Below, piece after piece: positions 45,706 through 54,212 of a stretch of DNA of 64,000 bases. The notes below the pieces were generated by a model, which worked only from the letters and a program-made list of their open reading frames with translations, did no database searches and was not told the origin of the DNA. Positions within the stretch are counted from its first letter, which is position 1; every line of letters begins with the position of its first letter. The stretch comes from Candidatus Zixiibacteriota bacterium (GTDB taxonomy: Bacteria; Zixibacteria; MSB-5A5; GN15; FEB-12), in the NCBI GenBank assembly GCA_029860345.1, contig JAOUBJ010000004.1, positions 62,001 to 126,000 of the forward strand, written 5' to 3'. Position numbers and translations under genes: made by a program.

Positions 45706-45728
45706 GGGCTTGTTGACAAACCCTGATT
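45703..45728 (+). repeat. 26-bp inverted repeat, left copy
   Basis: CCATAGGGGCTTGTTGACAA followed by ACCCTG. Its reverse complement, with two or three differences, is at 46386-46411. The pair encloses the tRNA-Ala gene. The left copy overlaps the last codon of the dockerin protein. Between it and the tRNA (45729-46145) I see no gene; a 44-codon frame at 45954 lacks a ribosome site. Confidence 0.7.
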
Positions 45729-46145
45729 ACGTTGTGTCGGGTCCTGAACGCGCCAAAGGCGTGGTTGTGACCCGACACGCAACTGCTTGTCAGACATGGG
45801 CGGCGGGTCACACGGATTCGCCGGCGTCCGCCGCGGCGGACAGGACCCACCGCAACGGGCAAAAGGCACTTTTTCAACACTCCCATAGGTGGAGAACCGC
45901 GAAGGCGCGCTCCATACTCATCATCACGGGCTTTGTCGGGGGGCGGGCTCGAATGAAATTTCCGAGCTACGCCCAGCGCGTGACTTGCGATTACGAATTG
46001 GGTGCCTGGACCGAGTACGCGGCGTTCAAAGACAGGCTCGCCTGCGAGAATTCGCTTGGCCGTCCGATCATATTATATTATCGTTAGTCCGCTCCGGGTG
46101 TGGGTAGAAGCCTGCTCGGACCGGGACGAAAGACATTTATGTCTT

Positions 46146-46218
46146 GGGGCAGTAGCTCAGTTGGGAGAGCGCCACGTTCGCAACGTGGAGGTCGTGGGTT
46201 CGATCCCCATCTGCTCCA
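46146..46218 (+). tRNA. tRNA-Ala (anticodon CGC)
   Basis: A 73-nt cloverleaf. Acceptor GGGGCAG pairs with CTGCTCC; the anticodon arm is CCACG-TTCGCAA-CGTGG with CGC at positions 34-36, reading GCG (Ala); the T loop is TTCGATC. CCA is not encoded. A CCCGGACC/GGTCCGGG hairpin follows at about 46234-46252. Confidence 0.97.
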
Positions 46219-46308
46219 TTTGAAATAAGACTGAGACCCGGACCAAGGTCCGGGCCACCTTATTGTCTGTTTTGTGTCGCCAGATGCCGCGCGTTGCGGT
46301 GTCGGTGC

Positions 46309-46813
46309 TGTCAGGCGACTCGCCTGACAGCCGGTGGGTTTGACGGCAGGTGTCGGGCGGGGTCGCCCAACACCACCCCGCGATCCAGGGGTTTATCAAC
46401 AAGCCCCATGGTCCGGGCCACCCTATTGTCTGTCATTCCCGCGCAGGCGGGAATCCACTCTTCGTAGGTCGATACCCCTGCGGTTTCGACATCGGTGTCG
46501 AGTGACCTATCCCGTCTCCAGCGGGACTGTGGGAATCGTCGGGACCACTAGGGTCCTGACCAACTGGTTTTCGATTCTGGCGGCTTTTGCGGCCGTCATT
46601 TTTTGGCTCTTTGACAGCAAGACAAGCTTGCTTTTTGCGCTTCGCACCTCTTGAGTGATCGACTCGACGAACAGTTGAGCGCAAAAGGCAATTGGGTTAT
46701 CTAGTATCTGCGAAAACTCGCAGGCGCGCGCCGCGAAAAAAGCCATTTATGGCCGCGAAGCGCGAGAAAGCGATTTATCGCCGCGCCGAAGGCGCAAGAA
46801 CTGATTTATCAGT
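46309..46813. repeat. Repeat-filled region between tRNA-Ala and SRP RNA
   Basis: Gene-free 46219-46813. Elements: CTGTCAGGCGACTCGCCTGACAG (about 46309), GTGTCGGGCGGGGTCGCCCAACAC (about 46351), the right copy of the inverted repeat (46386-46411), ATTCCCGCGCAGGCGGGAAT (about 46434-46453), GTCGATACCCCTGCGGTTTCGAC (about 46468), and a run of hairpins GCCATTTATGGC (46742), GCGATTTATCGC (46770) and CTGATTTATCAG (46801), each preceded by a GCGAAGCGC-like block. Confidence 0.75.
46386..46411 (-). repeat. 26-bp inverted repeat, right copy
   Basis: Reverse complement of 45703-45728 with few differences; contains GTTTATCAACAAGCCCC. Confidence 0.7.
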
Positions 46814-47079
46814 GTGTGCTAGATGGGGAGTTAGCGGTGCCCTGTAACCCGGAACCCGCTATACCGGGATTGAATTCCCACCCGAGGGTTATGCGACCGA
46901 TTGTATTCGATGCTTAAGTGGTGTTGATGGTCGGGTCCTGTACAACAAGAGCCTATGAACCCGGTCAGGACCGGAAGGTAGCAGCCGTAAGTAGTTACTG
47001 TTGTGTGTTGCAGGGTCACCCGATCTGAGCTAACTGGGCGGAGGATCTTTTGGTTAGCGATTCGGAGGTGGGTGCACAA
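46814..47079 (+). ncRNA. ffs: Signal recognition particle RNA, large bacterial type
   Basis: The conserved Ffh-binding hairpin lies at about 46963-46986 (GGTCAGGACCGGAAGGTAGC then AGCC), with the GGAA tetraloop and asymmetric loop. The 5' part (GTGCTAGATGGGGAGTTAGC, GGTGCCCTGTAACCCG) matches the Alu-like domain found in long SRP RNAs of Firmicutes, Thermotogae and others. Ends were set by pairing of GTGC at 46816 with GCAC at 47074, so they are approximate. It directs ribosomes making membrane and secreted proteins to the membrane. Confidence 0.93.
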
Positions 47080-47086
47080 AAACCAG

Positions 47087-47116
47087 ACCCCCTGATTTGA
47101 TTCAGGGGGTTTTGTT
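47087..47116 (+). terminator. Terminator of the SRP RNA gene
   Basis: 9-bp stem ACCCCCTGA/TCAGGGGGT, loop of 6, then TTTTGTT. Confidence 0.93.
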
Positions 47117-47135
47117 GTGGGCGGATTCTCTGCGG

Positions 47136-47849
47136 CTATTGCTGCAACAACAGCACGATATTTGAGAAGACCTGCTTAAACAGTTCGAACAACTCCTTGC
47201 CTTGTTCGTTGTTAAGACTCAGCGCAATAGTTATCGATACGAGAGTTGAAAAAGCAAGGCTCCGCCAGTTGATACGGTTGAGCAGTCCAACCTGCTCAGC
47301 TAGATAATCAAGCCGATCATCGACCAGCGAAATATGCTCATCTGTAGTCTCGAACCTATCGATAACGAGTTGCCTGAACTCCTTAATGGCCATTCGCAGT
47401 TGTACTTGCTCTGGTTGCGTGAAAGGCTCGCGGTCGTCACTTCCAACGGGTTCATCGGAAACGACAGGTGTCTGTGATTGGATTTGTGCCCAGAGGTCAG
47501 GTTCCTGAAGTTCATCAATATATCGCTTTACATGGTCTATCATCCACTTCTTGAATACTGAATATGCCGTGTCAATTGATCCGCCATTTGTCGGATTCCA
47601 AGCACCCTCACGGAAGTCCGGAACGAAGCGAGTGTAATTCCACTGATAAGAGTCGAAGCTATGTCCCATTCTTGCGATTGCGAATTCAAAGGGTGTCGCC
47701 TTGTATCCAAGAATGAAGCAGTGTCTGGGGCCTATCTTGCGTTCCTCCGTTTCGAACCTGCCCAGATCTAATGGTCCGGAATTGATGACCTCAATGAACC
47801 CATTCCTGTGCTTCCTCAACATTCCAATGGCTGGCTTGTCGTCACTCAT
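47136..47849 (-). CDS. Unknown protein with a C-terminal membrane segment
   Basis: A 237-residue protein. The first 120 residues look globular and soluble (GFIEVINSGPLDLGRFETEE, ATPFEFAIARMGHSFDSY, YSVFKKWMIDHVKRYIDEL). A coiled-coil-like stretch follows (VQLRMAIKEFRQLVIDRFETTDEHISLVDDRLDYL cannot be missed as one long helix, about 145-185), then a hydrophobic segment near 200-215. GAGG precedes ATG 47849. More AT-rich than its neighbours and placed tail-to-tail against the SRP RNA gene. I recognise no family; a membrane-tethered effector is possible. Confidence 0.7.
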   Translation of the reverse strand: MSDDKPAIGMLRKHRNGFIEVINSGPLDLGRFETEERKIGPRHCFILGYKATPFEFAIARMGHSFDSYQWNYTRFVPDFREGAWNPTNGGSIDTAYSVFKKWMIDHVKRYIDELQEPDLWAQIQSQTPVVSDEPVGSDDREPFTQPEQVQLRMAIKEFRQLVIDRFETTDEHISLVDDRLDYLAEQVGLLNRINWRSLAFSTLVSITIALSLNNEQGKELFELFKQVFSNIVLLLQQ

Positions 47850-47929
47850 GCAATAGTCCTCGCAGGTCCCTTGTCACGTTATGCCTTCGCTATTGGTCGT
47901 GAAAATAGCCGCTCCTCTCCGTATTGTCA

Positions 47930-48095
47930 AGCAAGCCTGCAACGCGCGAAGCGCAAGAAACACGGCTTGACCGTATGTCATGCCGTGCGGAGTCGAGGTA
48001 TGAGCACAAACGGCAGATGTGGACATCTGCCGCCCACAGAACAGAATCGGCGGGTCCACGCCGTGGCGTGCAGGCGAAGACGGACCCACCCTACT
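47930..48095. repeat. Intergenic repeats before the TauE/SafE gene
   Basis: Elements: GCGCGAAGCGCAAGAAACAC followed by GGCTTGACC (about 47943-47972), CATGCCGTGCGGAGTCGAGG (about 47980), GGCAGATGTGGACATCTGCC (about 48011-48031), GGCGGGTCCACGCCGTGGCG (about 48050-48092). Confidence 0.7.
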
Positions 48096-48097
48096 AA

Positions 48098-48883
48098 CTA
48101 AAACAACAAATCCTTACCGTAGACAAGCCCCATGAGTAACAATAGTACGCCCAGCACGATGTTGAACCGACGCGTGGAATGTTTGCGTCCCAGTCGAGCG
48201 CCGAAGTAATTGCTGGCCATGTATGCAAGCAGTCCCACCAACATAGCCGGCCAGACAATGTCGCCGTGCGCCTGATACTTGATCACCGACCCAACACTCA
48301 ACGGCGGAAGCAAAATACCCAGCGAGATAGCGCGGGCGTCGTCTTTGTTCACTCCGAACAACCAGATCATCACCGGCACCATCAAAACACCGGCGCCAAT
48401 ACCAAAGAACCCGCCGGCCACACCGACCACGATTCCAAGCAGCGTCATCGAAAACCTGTTCAACCGAATACGTCCGTCCGGCGTGCCCACACCCGCTGTT
48501 GACAAACCGTTCACCAGTTCCATGGCCACCGATCTCACCCCCAGGATCAGCAAGAAGGCAGCGAAAGCCAACCGTAGAGTCTCATGCGACAAGCCATACG
48601 CCAACAGTGCGCCCGGATACGAGAAGATGGCGTATGTGAGAAGGCCAATCGTGATGAACACTAAGTTGCACCGCACCCGGTCCCACATTACGATCACGGC
48701 GGGCAGACTCAACGGTCCCAACATAATTGCTGCCACCGTCCCCTGCGCCATGTGCTGTGTGTAACCCAAAAAGTATCCATACACAAACACCAGAACGGGT
48801 GCGGCGCCGATACCTGAGTATCCACCCAGAAAACCAACCACGATCCCTCCGGCCGTGACCAACAACAGTTCATCAAGTGACAA
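48098..48883 (-). CDS. TauE/SafE family anion transporter
   Basis: A 261-residue membrane protein with seven or eight helices, in two repeated halves: GGIVVGFLGGYSGIGAAPVLV near the start and LGIVVGVAGGFFGIGAGVLMVP in the middle. These glycine-rich duplicated motifs define the family (sulfite, sulfoacetate and organosulfonate exporters). TTG start at 48883 with AAGGAA 6 nt upstream. The substrate cannot be told. Single gene. Confidence 0.93.
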   Translation of the reverse strand: MSLDELLLVTAGGIVVGFLGGYSGIGAAPVLVFVYGYFLGYTQHMAQGTVAAIMLGPLSLPAVIVMWDRVRCNLVFITIGLLTYAIFSYPGALLAYGLSHETLRLAFAAFLLILGVRSVAMELVNGLSTAGVGTPDGRIRLNRFSMTLLGIVVGVAGGFFGIGAGVLMVPVMIWLFGVNKDDARAISLGILLPPLSVGSVIKYQAHGDIVWPAMLVGLLAYMASNYFGARLGRKHSTRRFNIVLGVLLLLMGLVYGKDLLF

Positions 48884-49058
48884 GCAGGTTCCTTATCCGT
48901 TTGAATCTCAAGTCTGTATACAAATTAGCTTCATCCGGCTCTCGGTCAAGGTTGGACTGGCTGACATTTGAGTAGCGACATTTGAGTGGCCGGTGATCTG
49001 GATATCTTATGCAAAAATGTTTAGACCTGAGAGCATCCGGTTACGTCCATAAAAGTGT

Positions 49059-50240
49059 ATGGAGTTTTTGACGAAAACAAGACGACGCCGTTTGATTCGA
49101 CGAATCGCTCCGTGGTTAACGTCGGCAGTGCTGATCTGTCTCGCCTGTCGCGACAGTTCGCAGCAGCCTGGTCCGGGCACTCTCAGGCACGAGTTTCTCG
49201 GTGAGGGGGAGTATCTGGGTGAGTACTGGCCGACCGACGGATGGCGTGAGTGTCGTCCGGAGGAAGTCGGCATGAATTCTGCGGCGCTACTTCTGGTTCA
49301 TGCCTACGCCGCAGACCCTGAGTTCAATACCGAGGGACTGGTGATTGTTAAGGAGGGTTACATAGTAGGTGAAGGATACTTCAGAGATTTCAGCATTGAC
49401 GACCGTCACTACAGCTACTCGGTAGCCAAGAGTTTTACCTCGGCCGTGGTCGGGATGGCCATTGACAATGGATTCATCACCGGGATCGATGAAAAGGTTT
49501 TTCAATACTACCCGCAGTGGCAACTGCCGAACACTGATCCGCGCAAACAGCAGATTACCATTCGGCATCTCTTAACCATGATGTCGGGGATCGAATGGAA
49601 CGAGGACGACTACTACTCGGACCCATCCCAAAACGATGCTTTCATCATGCATCGCCGGTCGGACATGAATCAGTATGTGCTGGACAAGCCGATGAAAGAT
49701 ACGCCGGGTGAAGTGTGGTATTATTCGACGGGCAACTCTCAACTTCTGTCCGGAGTGGTCCAGGGCGCTACCGACCAGACTGTGTACGAATACGCCCGGC
49801 CAAATTTGCTTGAACCTTTGGGGATCGAGGAGATCGGCTGGGACCACGATGCCACCGGACAAACCCACACCGGCTCGGGTGTCCGGGCAACAGTGCGTGA
49901 GTTTGCCAAGTTCGGGTATCTTTATCTCAACAAAGGGCGCTGGGACAAAGTGCAGATTGTCTCGGCCCAATGGGTCAATGAGTCGGTGCAACCGATCTCG
50001 AACGATTTGAGTCACTACGGATATCATTGGTGGCTCAAACCGGTCTTGTCCGAGCATCAGAATTCAATCGTACCCGACAGCACTTTCATCGCCTGGGGGA
50101 TTTACACGCAACAGATCATTGTCATACCCGAAGAGAGAATGGTCATCGTGCGTGTCGGCAACGATCCGACCACCGGACGGAATGACTGGAGTACTACGAC
50201 CTTTCTCACCAAAGTTATGGAATCGGTAATCGACCGATAA
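49059..50240 (+). CDS. Serine hydrolase of the class C beta-lactamase/DD-peptidase family, lipoprotein
   Basis: A 393-residue protein. Lipobox LICLAC with Cys30. The nucleophile motif SVAK is at 121-124 (YSYSVAKSFTSAVVGMAI); the second motif is probably YYSTGNSQLLSG, where a tyrosine stands in for YxN; WYSTG-like. The usual third motif is replaced by a less clear region near WGIYTQQI. These proteins act on peptidoglycan-like or ester substrates and are usually not true beta-lactamases. No strong ribosome site before 49059. Confidence 0.9.
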   Translation: MEFLTKTRRRRLIRRIAPWLTSAVLICLACRDSSQQPGPGTLRHEFLGEGEYLGEYWPTDGWRECRPEEVGMNSAALLLVHAYAADPEFNTEGLVIVKEGYIVGEGYFRDFSIDDRHYSYSVAKSFTSAVVGMAIDNGFITGIDEKVFQYYPQWQLPNTDPRKQQITIRHLLTMMSGIEWNEDDYYSDPSQNDAFIMHRRSDMNQYVLDKPMKDTPGEVWYYSTGNSQLLSGVVQGATDQTVYEYARPNLLEPLGIEEIGWDHDATGQTHTGSGVRATVREFAKFGYLYLNKGRWDKVQIVSAQWVNESVQPISNDLSHYGYHWWLKPVLSEHQNSIVPDSTFIAWGIYTQQIIVIPEERMVIVRVGNDPTTGRNDWSTTTFLTKVMESVIDR

Positions 50241-50674
50241 ACAGGCAAGCCTGTTTCTTGCGCTGCGCGGTGATATGTCAGCCATAAATGGCTCTCTTGC
50301 GCTGCCCGCCCGGACCGTCATTGCGAGGTGCGTCTTACGCGCCGCGGCAATCTCACAGATATTGTCCTGCCGGACCTTGATCCGGCAACCAGGCGATAAA
50401 TTGCTACTACGCGCGTAGCTCGGCAAGAGTCATTCCTACAAAAGCAGAAATCCAGGCAGGTGAGCATAGCCTGGATTCTGGCCTTCGCCAGAATGACAGA
50501 ACCGTAGGGCGTCGGGTGGCCGCCTCAAACCTTGTTTGGGGCGGGTTCACCCTTCGACTCCGCTCAGTGTGACACGGTCAAGCCGTGTTTTTGTGGCTTC
50601 GCCACGTGGTACCTGAGCGTGGACTTGCACGAAAGAGCGATTTATCGCCGCGAAGCGCAAAAGCCATTTATGGC
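50241..50674. repeat. Repeat-filled intergenic region
   Basis: Elements: CAGGCAAGCCTG + TTTCTTGCGCTGCGCG (about 50242-50270), GCCATAAATGGC (50281-50292), GCCGGACCTTGATCCGGC (about 50374), ATTCTGGCCTTCGCCAGAAT (about 50473-50492), GGGTGGCCGCCTCAAACC...GGGGCGG (about 50515-50545), CCCTTCGACTCCGCTCAG (about 50551), ACACGGTCAAGCCGTGTTTT (about 50573), GCGATTTATCGC (50637-50648) and GCCATTTATGGC (50663-50674). The last overlaps the end of the next minus-strand gene. Confidence 0.75.
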
Positions 50675-51735
50675 CTCGATGCCCGGCTGAGAAGTTTCAG
50701 TTTATGACGCTGACGACGATTCGTCTCTTTCGGAATTTGTTCGCGGTACTCACCAAAACGGAGGGCGACCTTGCGCGCTTTTTCTTGCATGCCCAATTCA
50801 TCAAAGCAGAGGTAGAGTTGATGGTCGCACTCGATCAGGTTGTAGTAGTTCCCAACGTCTCGTTCGAGTCTGCCGCGTATATCTGTGTAGACTTCGACCG
50901 CCCGGCCGTATCGCTTCATCCGAAAATGAGTTTCAGCCAACGGCCACAGGAACAACTTGCCTTTAGGAAACTGTCGGGTCATTTGCTCGGTGAGGACCAG
51001 CGCAGAATCGTACTGATTGCTGTCCAGCCATATCCATATAAGCGAATTGCGAGCAGCCTCACACGAGATCGATGATGAATCGGCTGCCAGACGCAGTTCG
51101 TCTATGCCGCGCTCCGTCTCGTCTTTCAGAATTCGCAGTCGTCTCAGCAATCCCCCTTTGGCTGACTTCCAGTAATGATACAGACCGAGGCCCAAGCACA
51201 GATCATAACAACCGCTGTCGAGCTTCCAACCTTGTTCGTACTGGGAACGGGCATCAAAGCCCAAACGCAAGGCCCGAAACTTGGACCCGAATTTGGACTC
51301 CCACATGGCACGGTAGGAGCGGACATGTCCGCGAAAAAAGCTCATCCACGCAGCGCTGTTGGTGTTGCAGGTATCCATAATCTGTGCGGCCAGTTGGTCA
51401 GTCATATCCAACCAGGCAAACAACGAATCGCGCGGTTCGGCCTGTTCCTGATCAAACATTCTCCCCAGCAAGGTTGCTGCAAGACAGAACGGACCCAGCG
51501 GATCGCCGGGGTATAGATCGAGCATTTGCCGACCCATAGAATCAGCCGCCATGAAATTGTCGTTGTAGATTGCATGCTGCACTTGAACGGCCAGACTCTT
51601 CTTGTGGTTGTCGAGATAGCTATCGGCCGCACTCACCGAGGGCACCGACACAAGGAACAACAGTATTGAAAGAGAATACGAGATAGCACGGCTACGATTA
51701 ACGGTTGGCCTGACCTCACCCTGAGCCGAGTCCAA
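50668..51735 (-). CDS. Exported TPR-like protein, start uncertain
   Basis: Signal peptide RAISYSLSILLFLVSVPSVSAA, then helical TPR-like repeats (AIYNDNFMAADSMGRQMLDLYPG, DSNQYDSALVLTEQMTRQFPKG, FRMKRYGRAVEVYTDIRGRL). It resembles tetratricopeptide scaffolds of the envelope. The frame is open back to 51882, but that ATG lies inside the terminator of the upstream gene and the first ~55 codons cover repeat-derived DNA. The best start I can find is a TTG at 51735; there is no ribosome site. The last codons overlap the ATTTAT palindrome at 50663. Confidence 0.65.
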   Translation of the reverse strand: MDSAQGEVRPTVNRSRAISYSLSILLFLVSVPSVSAADSYLDNHKKSLAVQVQHAIYNDNFMAADSMGRQMLDLYPGDPLGPFCLAATLLGRMFDQEQAEPRDSLFAWLDMTDQLAAQIMDTCNTNSAAWMSFFRGHVRSYRAMWESKFGSKFRALRLGFDARSQYEQGWKLDSGCYDLCLGLGLYHYWKSAKGGLLRRLRILKDETERGIDELRLAADSSSISCEAARNSLIWIWLDSNQYDSALVLTEQMTRQFPKGKLFLWPLAETHFRMKRYGRAVEVYTDIRGRLERDVGNYYNLIECDHQLYLCFDELGMQEKARKVALRFGEYREQIPKETNRRQRHKLKLLSRASRP

Positions 51736-51859
51736 GAGTGGTTTTCGGAAGAGATTGCTGCGCCGGCTTTGGTCGCTTGCGGTGACAGTGCCTGAGACGT
51801 CCGACCAGGTCGCCCCACACCAGCCCCGAATCAGACCCCGAAGCCACGGTGTCGGGCAC

Positions 51860-51888
51860 AAAAAAACCGGGAAGAAACTCATCCCGGT
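51860..51888 (-). terminator. Terminator of the sigma/anti-sigma operon
   Basis: On the minus strand: 7-bp stem ACCGGGA/TCCCGGT, 9-nt loop, seven T residues. It follows the anti-sigma gene by about 20 nt. Confidence 0.9.
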
Positions 51889-51909
51889 CAGGTTAGTTTT
51901 GGTCGGCGG

Positions 51910-52707
51910 TCAGGGCAACAATAACTTAGTAAGAACCATTTCCTCGACCGGCGTGAAATCGAAAAGATCGAGACCCTCCCGCTCGGAAGCGGCTATTATC
52001 ACAGCATTGCCAACTTGATGAAAAAGCAGACGGCAGTCGTGGCAAGTGTGATCGAAGAACACGGTACCATCGCGTGTTACCGCGGCATCGGACAGATCGT
52101 CCGGAATAGTAAACTCGCTACTGGGGGCGGCGAACACCGAGACCGATTGCTCACCATTATGAAAGACAAAGTGAGCCATCTGAACACCATCAAAATCCTC
52201 GGTGAAGTTGGAGATCAACTGAAAGCCCAACTCCTTACCCAGGCTGGAAAAGTCAAGGCCGAGGTAGCTGCCATCAGGCACAATACCGGGCTGAAAGTCC
52301 GGCTCCAGAACCTGATAATGTGAGGCCTCAAACGGTACATACAGATTCACGTGCCGATAGTAATCAGAAGCCAGCGACACGGCGCCGATAACGATTACAA
52401 CTGAAGCCACGGCAACCATCGTTTTGGCAATCAAACTGTAAGAGCGCGGTGGCGCACCGGGTACACTCTCTTTGTCGATGGCGTCAAGTTGCATTATGAC
52501 TTTGGCTTTGAGGCCTTCGATGTTTCCCTCGGCACCGTTGTTTTTCAGGCGTTCGGCGATCAAATCATGAACGCTTGTTTCCAGGCGGTAGATCTTTAAA
52601 CAATCACGACAGCTATTGACATGCCGCTGGACTTCGGCGGCATCAATTTCGTTAGCCTCTTTGTCGATTATGTCATAAAGAAGGTCCAGAGCTTCCTGGC
52701 AATTCAT
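51910..52707 (-). CDS. Anti-sigma factor with zf-HC2 domain
   Basis: A 265-residue membrane protein. The N-terminal zinc-binding anti-sigma domain has Cys3, His29, Cys33 and Cys36 (HVNSCRDC). One transmembrane helix follows (TMVAVASVVIVIGAVSLAS, about 94-112), then a 150-residue extracytoplasmic domain with Cys-x2-Cys (HTCHDCRLLF) that could sense redox state or heme. It binds and silences the sigma factor encoded just upstream; the genes overlap by one base. Confidence 0.92.
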   Translation of the reverse strand: MNCQEALDLLYDIIDKEANEIDAAEVQRHVNSCRDCLKIYRLETSVHDLIAERLKNNGAEGNIEGLKAKVIMQLDAIDKESVPGAPPRSYSLIAKTMVAVASVVIVIGAVSLASDYYRHVNLYVPFEASHYQVLEPDFQPGIVPDGSYLGLDFSSLGKELGFQLISNFTEDFDGVQMAHFVFHNGEQSVSVFAAPSSEFTIPDDLSDAAVTRDGTVFFDHTCHDCRLLFHQVGNAVIIAASEREGLDLFDFTPVEEMVLTKLLLP

Positions 52708-53288
52708 TATGCTTTTTCCTTGATGTACCCATTCTTCACAGCATAGTCAAAAAGTTGCTTTTGCAGTATCTTTCGTCCTCGATGGAGCCTGCTTTTAACC
52801 GTGCCGAGTTGGAGGTCGGCGATAGCAGCAATCTCCTGATAGGAAAAGCCCTCAAGGAACGATAGGACAGCGACCATTCTGAAGTCATCGGGAAGGTTTT
52901 CAATTGCTTTCTTAACATCGTCGTCAAATATCTTTGAGAATAGAGCCTGTTCGGGATTATCACTCTGTTCGAATCCGGCCAACTGCCCATAAAGGTAGTT
53001 TTCATCTATATCGTCAATATTGGCCGCCATTGGAGAGCGGGACTTGGAGCGATACTGGTTGATAAAGATATTGGTCATGATCTTGAACAACCAGGCTCGA
53101 CAATTGGAGCCCGTCTCGAATTTATCCCAGAACCGGTACGCCTTGGCAAATGCTTCCTGTACAAGATCCTCGGCATCGCTTTGATTCTTTGCCAGTCGCA
53201 AAGCCGTACGATACAGAGCATCCATGTGAGGCACCGCCTCGGCCTCAAACTCCTTTCTTTTGGCAGCATCCTTCTTCCGGTCGGCCAT
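52707..53288 (-). CDS. ECF-type RNA polymerase sigma factor
   Basis: A 193-residue sigma-70 family protein. Region 2 is DALYRTALRLAKNQSDAEDLVQEAFAKAYRF...CRAWLFKIMTNIFINQYR, and region 4 is LPDDFRMVAVLSFLEGFSYQEIAAIADLQLGTVKSRLHRGRK-like (helix-turn-helix near 145-180; QEIA and GTVKSRLHRG). It directs transcription of a stress regulon when released by the anti-sigma factor. ATG 53288 has a GGGGGG block as ribosome site; the earlier in-frame start lacks one. Confidence 0.94.
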   Translation of the reverse strand: MADRKKDAAKRKEFEAEAVPHMDALYRTALRLAKNQSDAEDLVQEAFAKAYRFWDKFETGSNCRAWLFKIMTNIFINQYRSKSRSPMAANIDDIDENYLYGQLAGFEQSDNPEQALFSKIFDDDVKKAIENLPDDFRMVAVLSFLEGFSYQEIAAIADLQLGTVKSRLHRGRKILQKQLFDYAVKNGYIKEKA

Positions 53289-53687
53289 CAGTCCCCCCCT
53301 TGAACACAGCAAGAACCGGCGATGCTATCGGTTTTTCTAATCATCTAAACATAATCCCCGGTCCTAAAGTTCCCGCTGGCAGCACCTTAAACCGAATAGC
53401 CATATTTCTATAACCGGCTATAGGCTCCATATTTAACAATGCGGCGCTGGGTTTTCATGGTCCATGTTAGAATAATACGTAACCAAATTCAGACTGACAA
53501 GCGATTTTGTGGGGGGGAGGGGGAACCCGTTAGGGCATTGGTATACGGTGGAAAGTAAGAAAGCATGAGATTTTGTTGACAATACAGTTGGCAAAAAAGT
53601 AATTGACAGTGATAAGTGATTGTGCATGGAGTTGACAAGCCATATCTTATCAGACGGACAGGAGTACTGGCGCATAGGAGTAGGATC
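53289..53687. other. Divergent intergenic region
   Basis: AT-rich from 53430 on, with three TTGACA hexamers (about 53575, 53608 and 53633) but no well-spaced -10. A poly-purine GGGGGGGAGGGGG tract lies at about 53511-53523. No window-type repeats. Confidence 0.4.
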
Positions 53688-54197
53688 ATGATAGACAAGA
53701 GACTGGCGGGGATATATCTGCTCATGGAGGAATTGGGCGGATTCGGGATTGATGACCTCGAAGATAGAGTATTCGTACAGAAAGCGATTTATCTGTTGCA
53801 AGTGCTTGGAATTGATCTGAGATATCGTTTTTCCTGGTATCTGAGAGGGCCATACTCAACTCATTTGACTCAGTCAGTTTTTGAGTTAACCAGTAACAAA
53901 TCTATGCAAGACGAAGCCAAGAAACTTACAATTCGACCGGAGGTTAGGCCAGCCATAAACAAGCTGAAAAAACTCATGGAGGCGAAGCCAGAATCGTTGA
54001 CGCCGTCTTCGTGGCTGGAATTGCTTGGTTCAATCCACTATTTGAAACATATTTCAAAGGCCATAGCTAGCAAGGATGTTGCTGGTGCTATTCTTGGAAG
54101 GGCTGGCAAAGATTGGTTTAGCGACGAGGAGGCAGTTGCTGCGTGGGATCAACTGGACAGCGTTGGGCTAATCGGGAATATTAAACTTCCTCTATAG
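53688..54197 (+). CDS. YwgA-like helical protein
   Basis: A 169-residue all-helical protein (IYLLMEELGGFGIDDL, RVFVQKAIYLLQVLGIDL, SWYLRGPYSTHLTQSVFEL). The phrase KAIYLLQ...WYLRGPYS resembles the YwgA group, which in Bacillus lies beside the HD hydrolase gene ywfO, as here. GGAG and AGGAT precede ATG 53688. The next gene starts 15 nt after its stop. More AT-rich than its neighbours. Likely a regulatory or sensing partner of the HD enzyme. Confidence 0.65.
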   Translation: MIDKRLAGIYLLMEELGGFGIDDLEDRVFVQKAIYLLQVLGIDLRYRFSWYLRGPYSTHLTQSVFELTSNKSMQDEAKKLTIRPEVRPAINKLKKLMEAKPESLTPSSWLELLGSIHYLKHISKAIASKDVAGAILGRAGKDWFSDEEAVAAWDQLDSVGLIGNIKLPL

Positions 54198-54212
54198 AAT
54201 CCGCGGTGGGGC

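Noticed and set aside
45954-46087. 44-codon plus-strand frame before tRNA-Ala
   Set aside because: No ribosome site and no recognisable feature.
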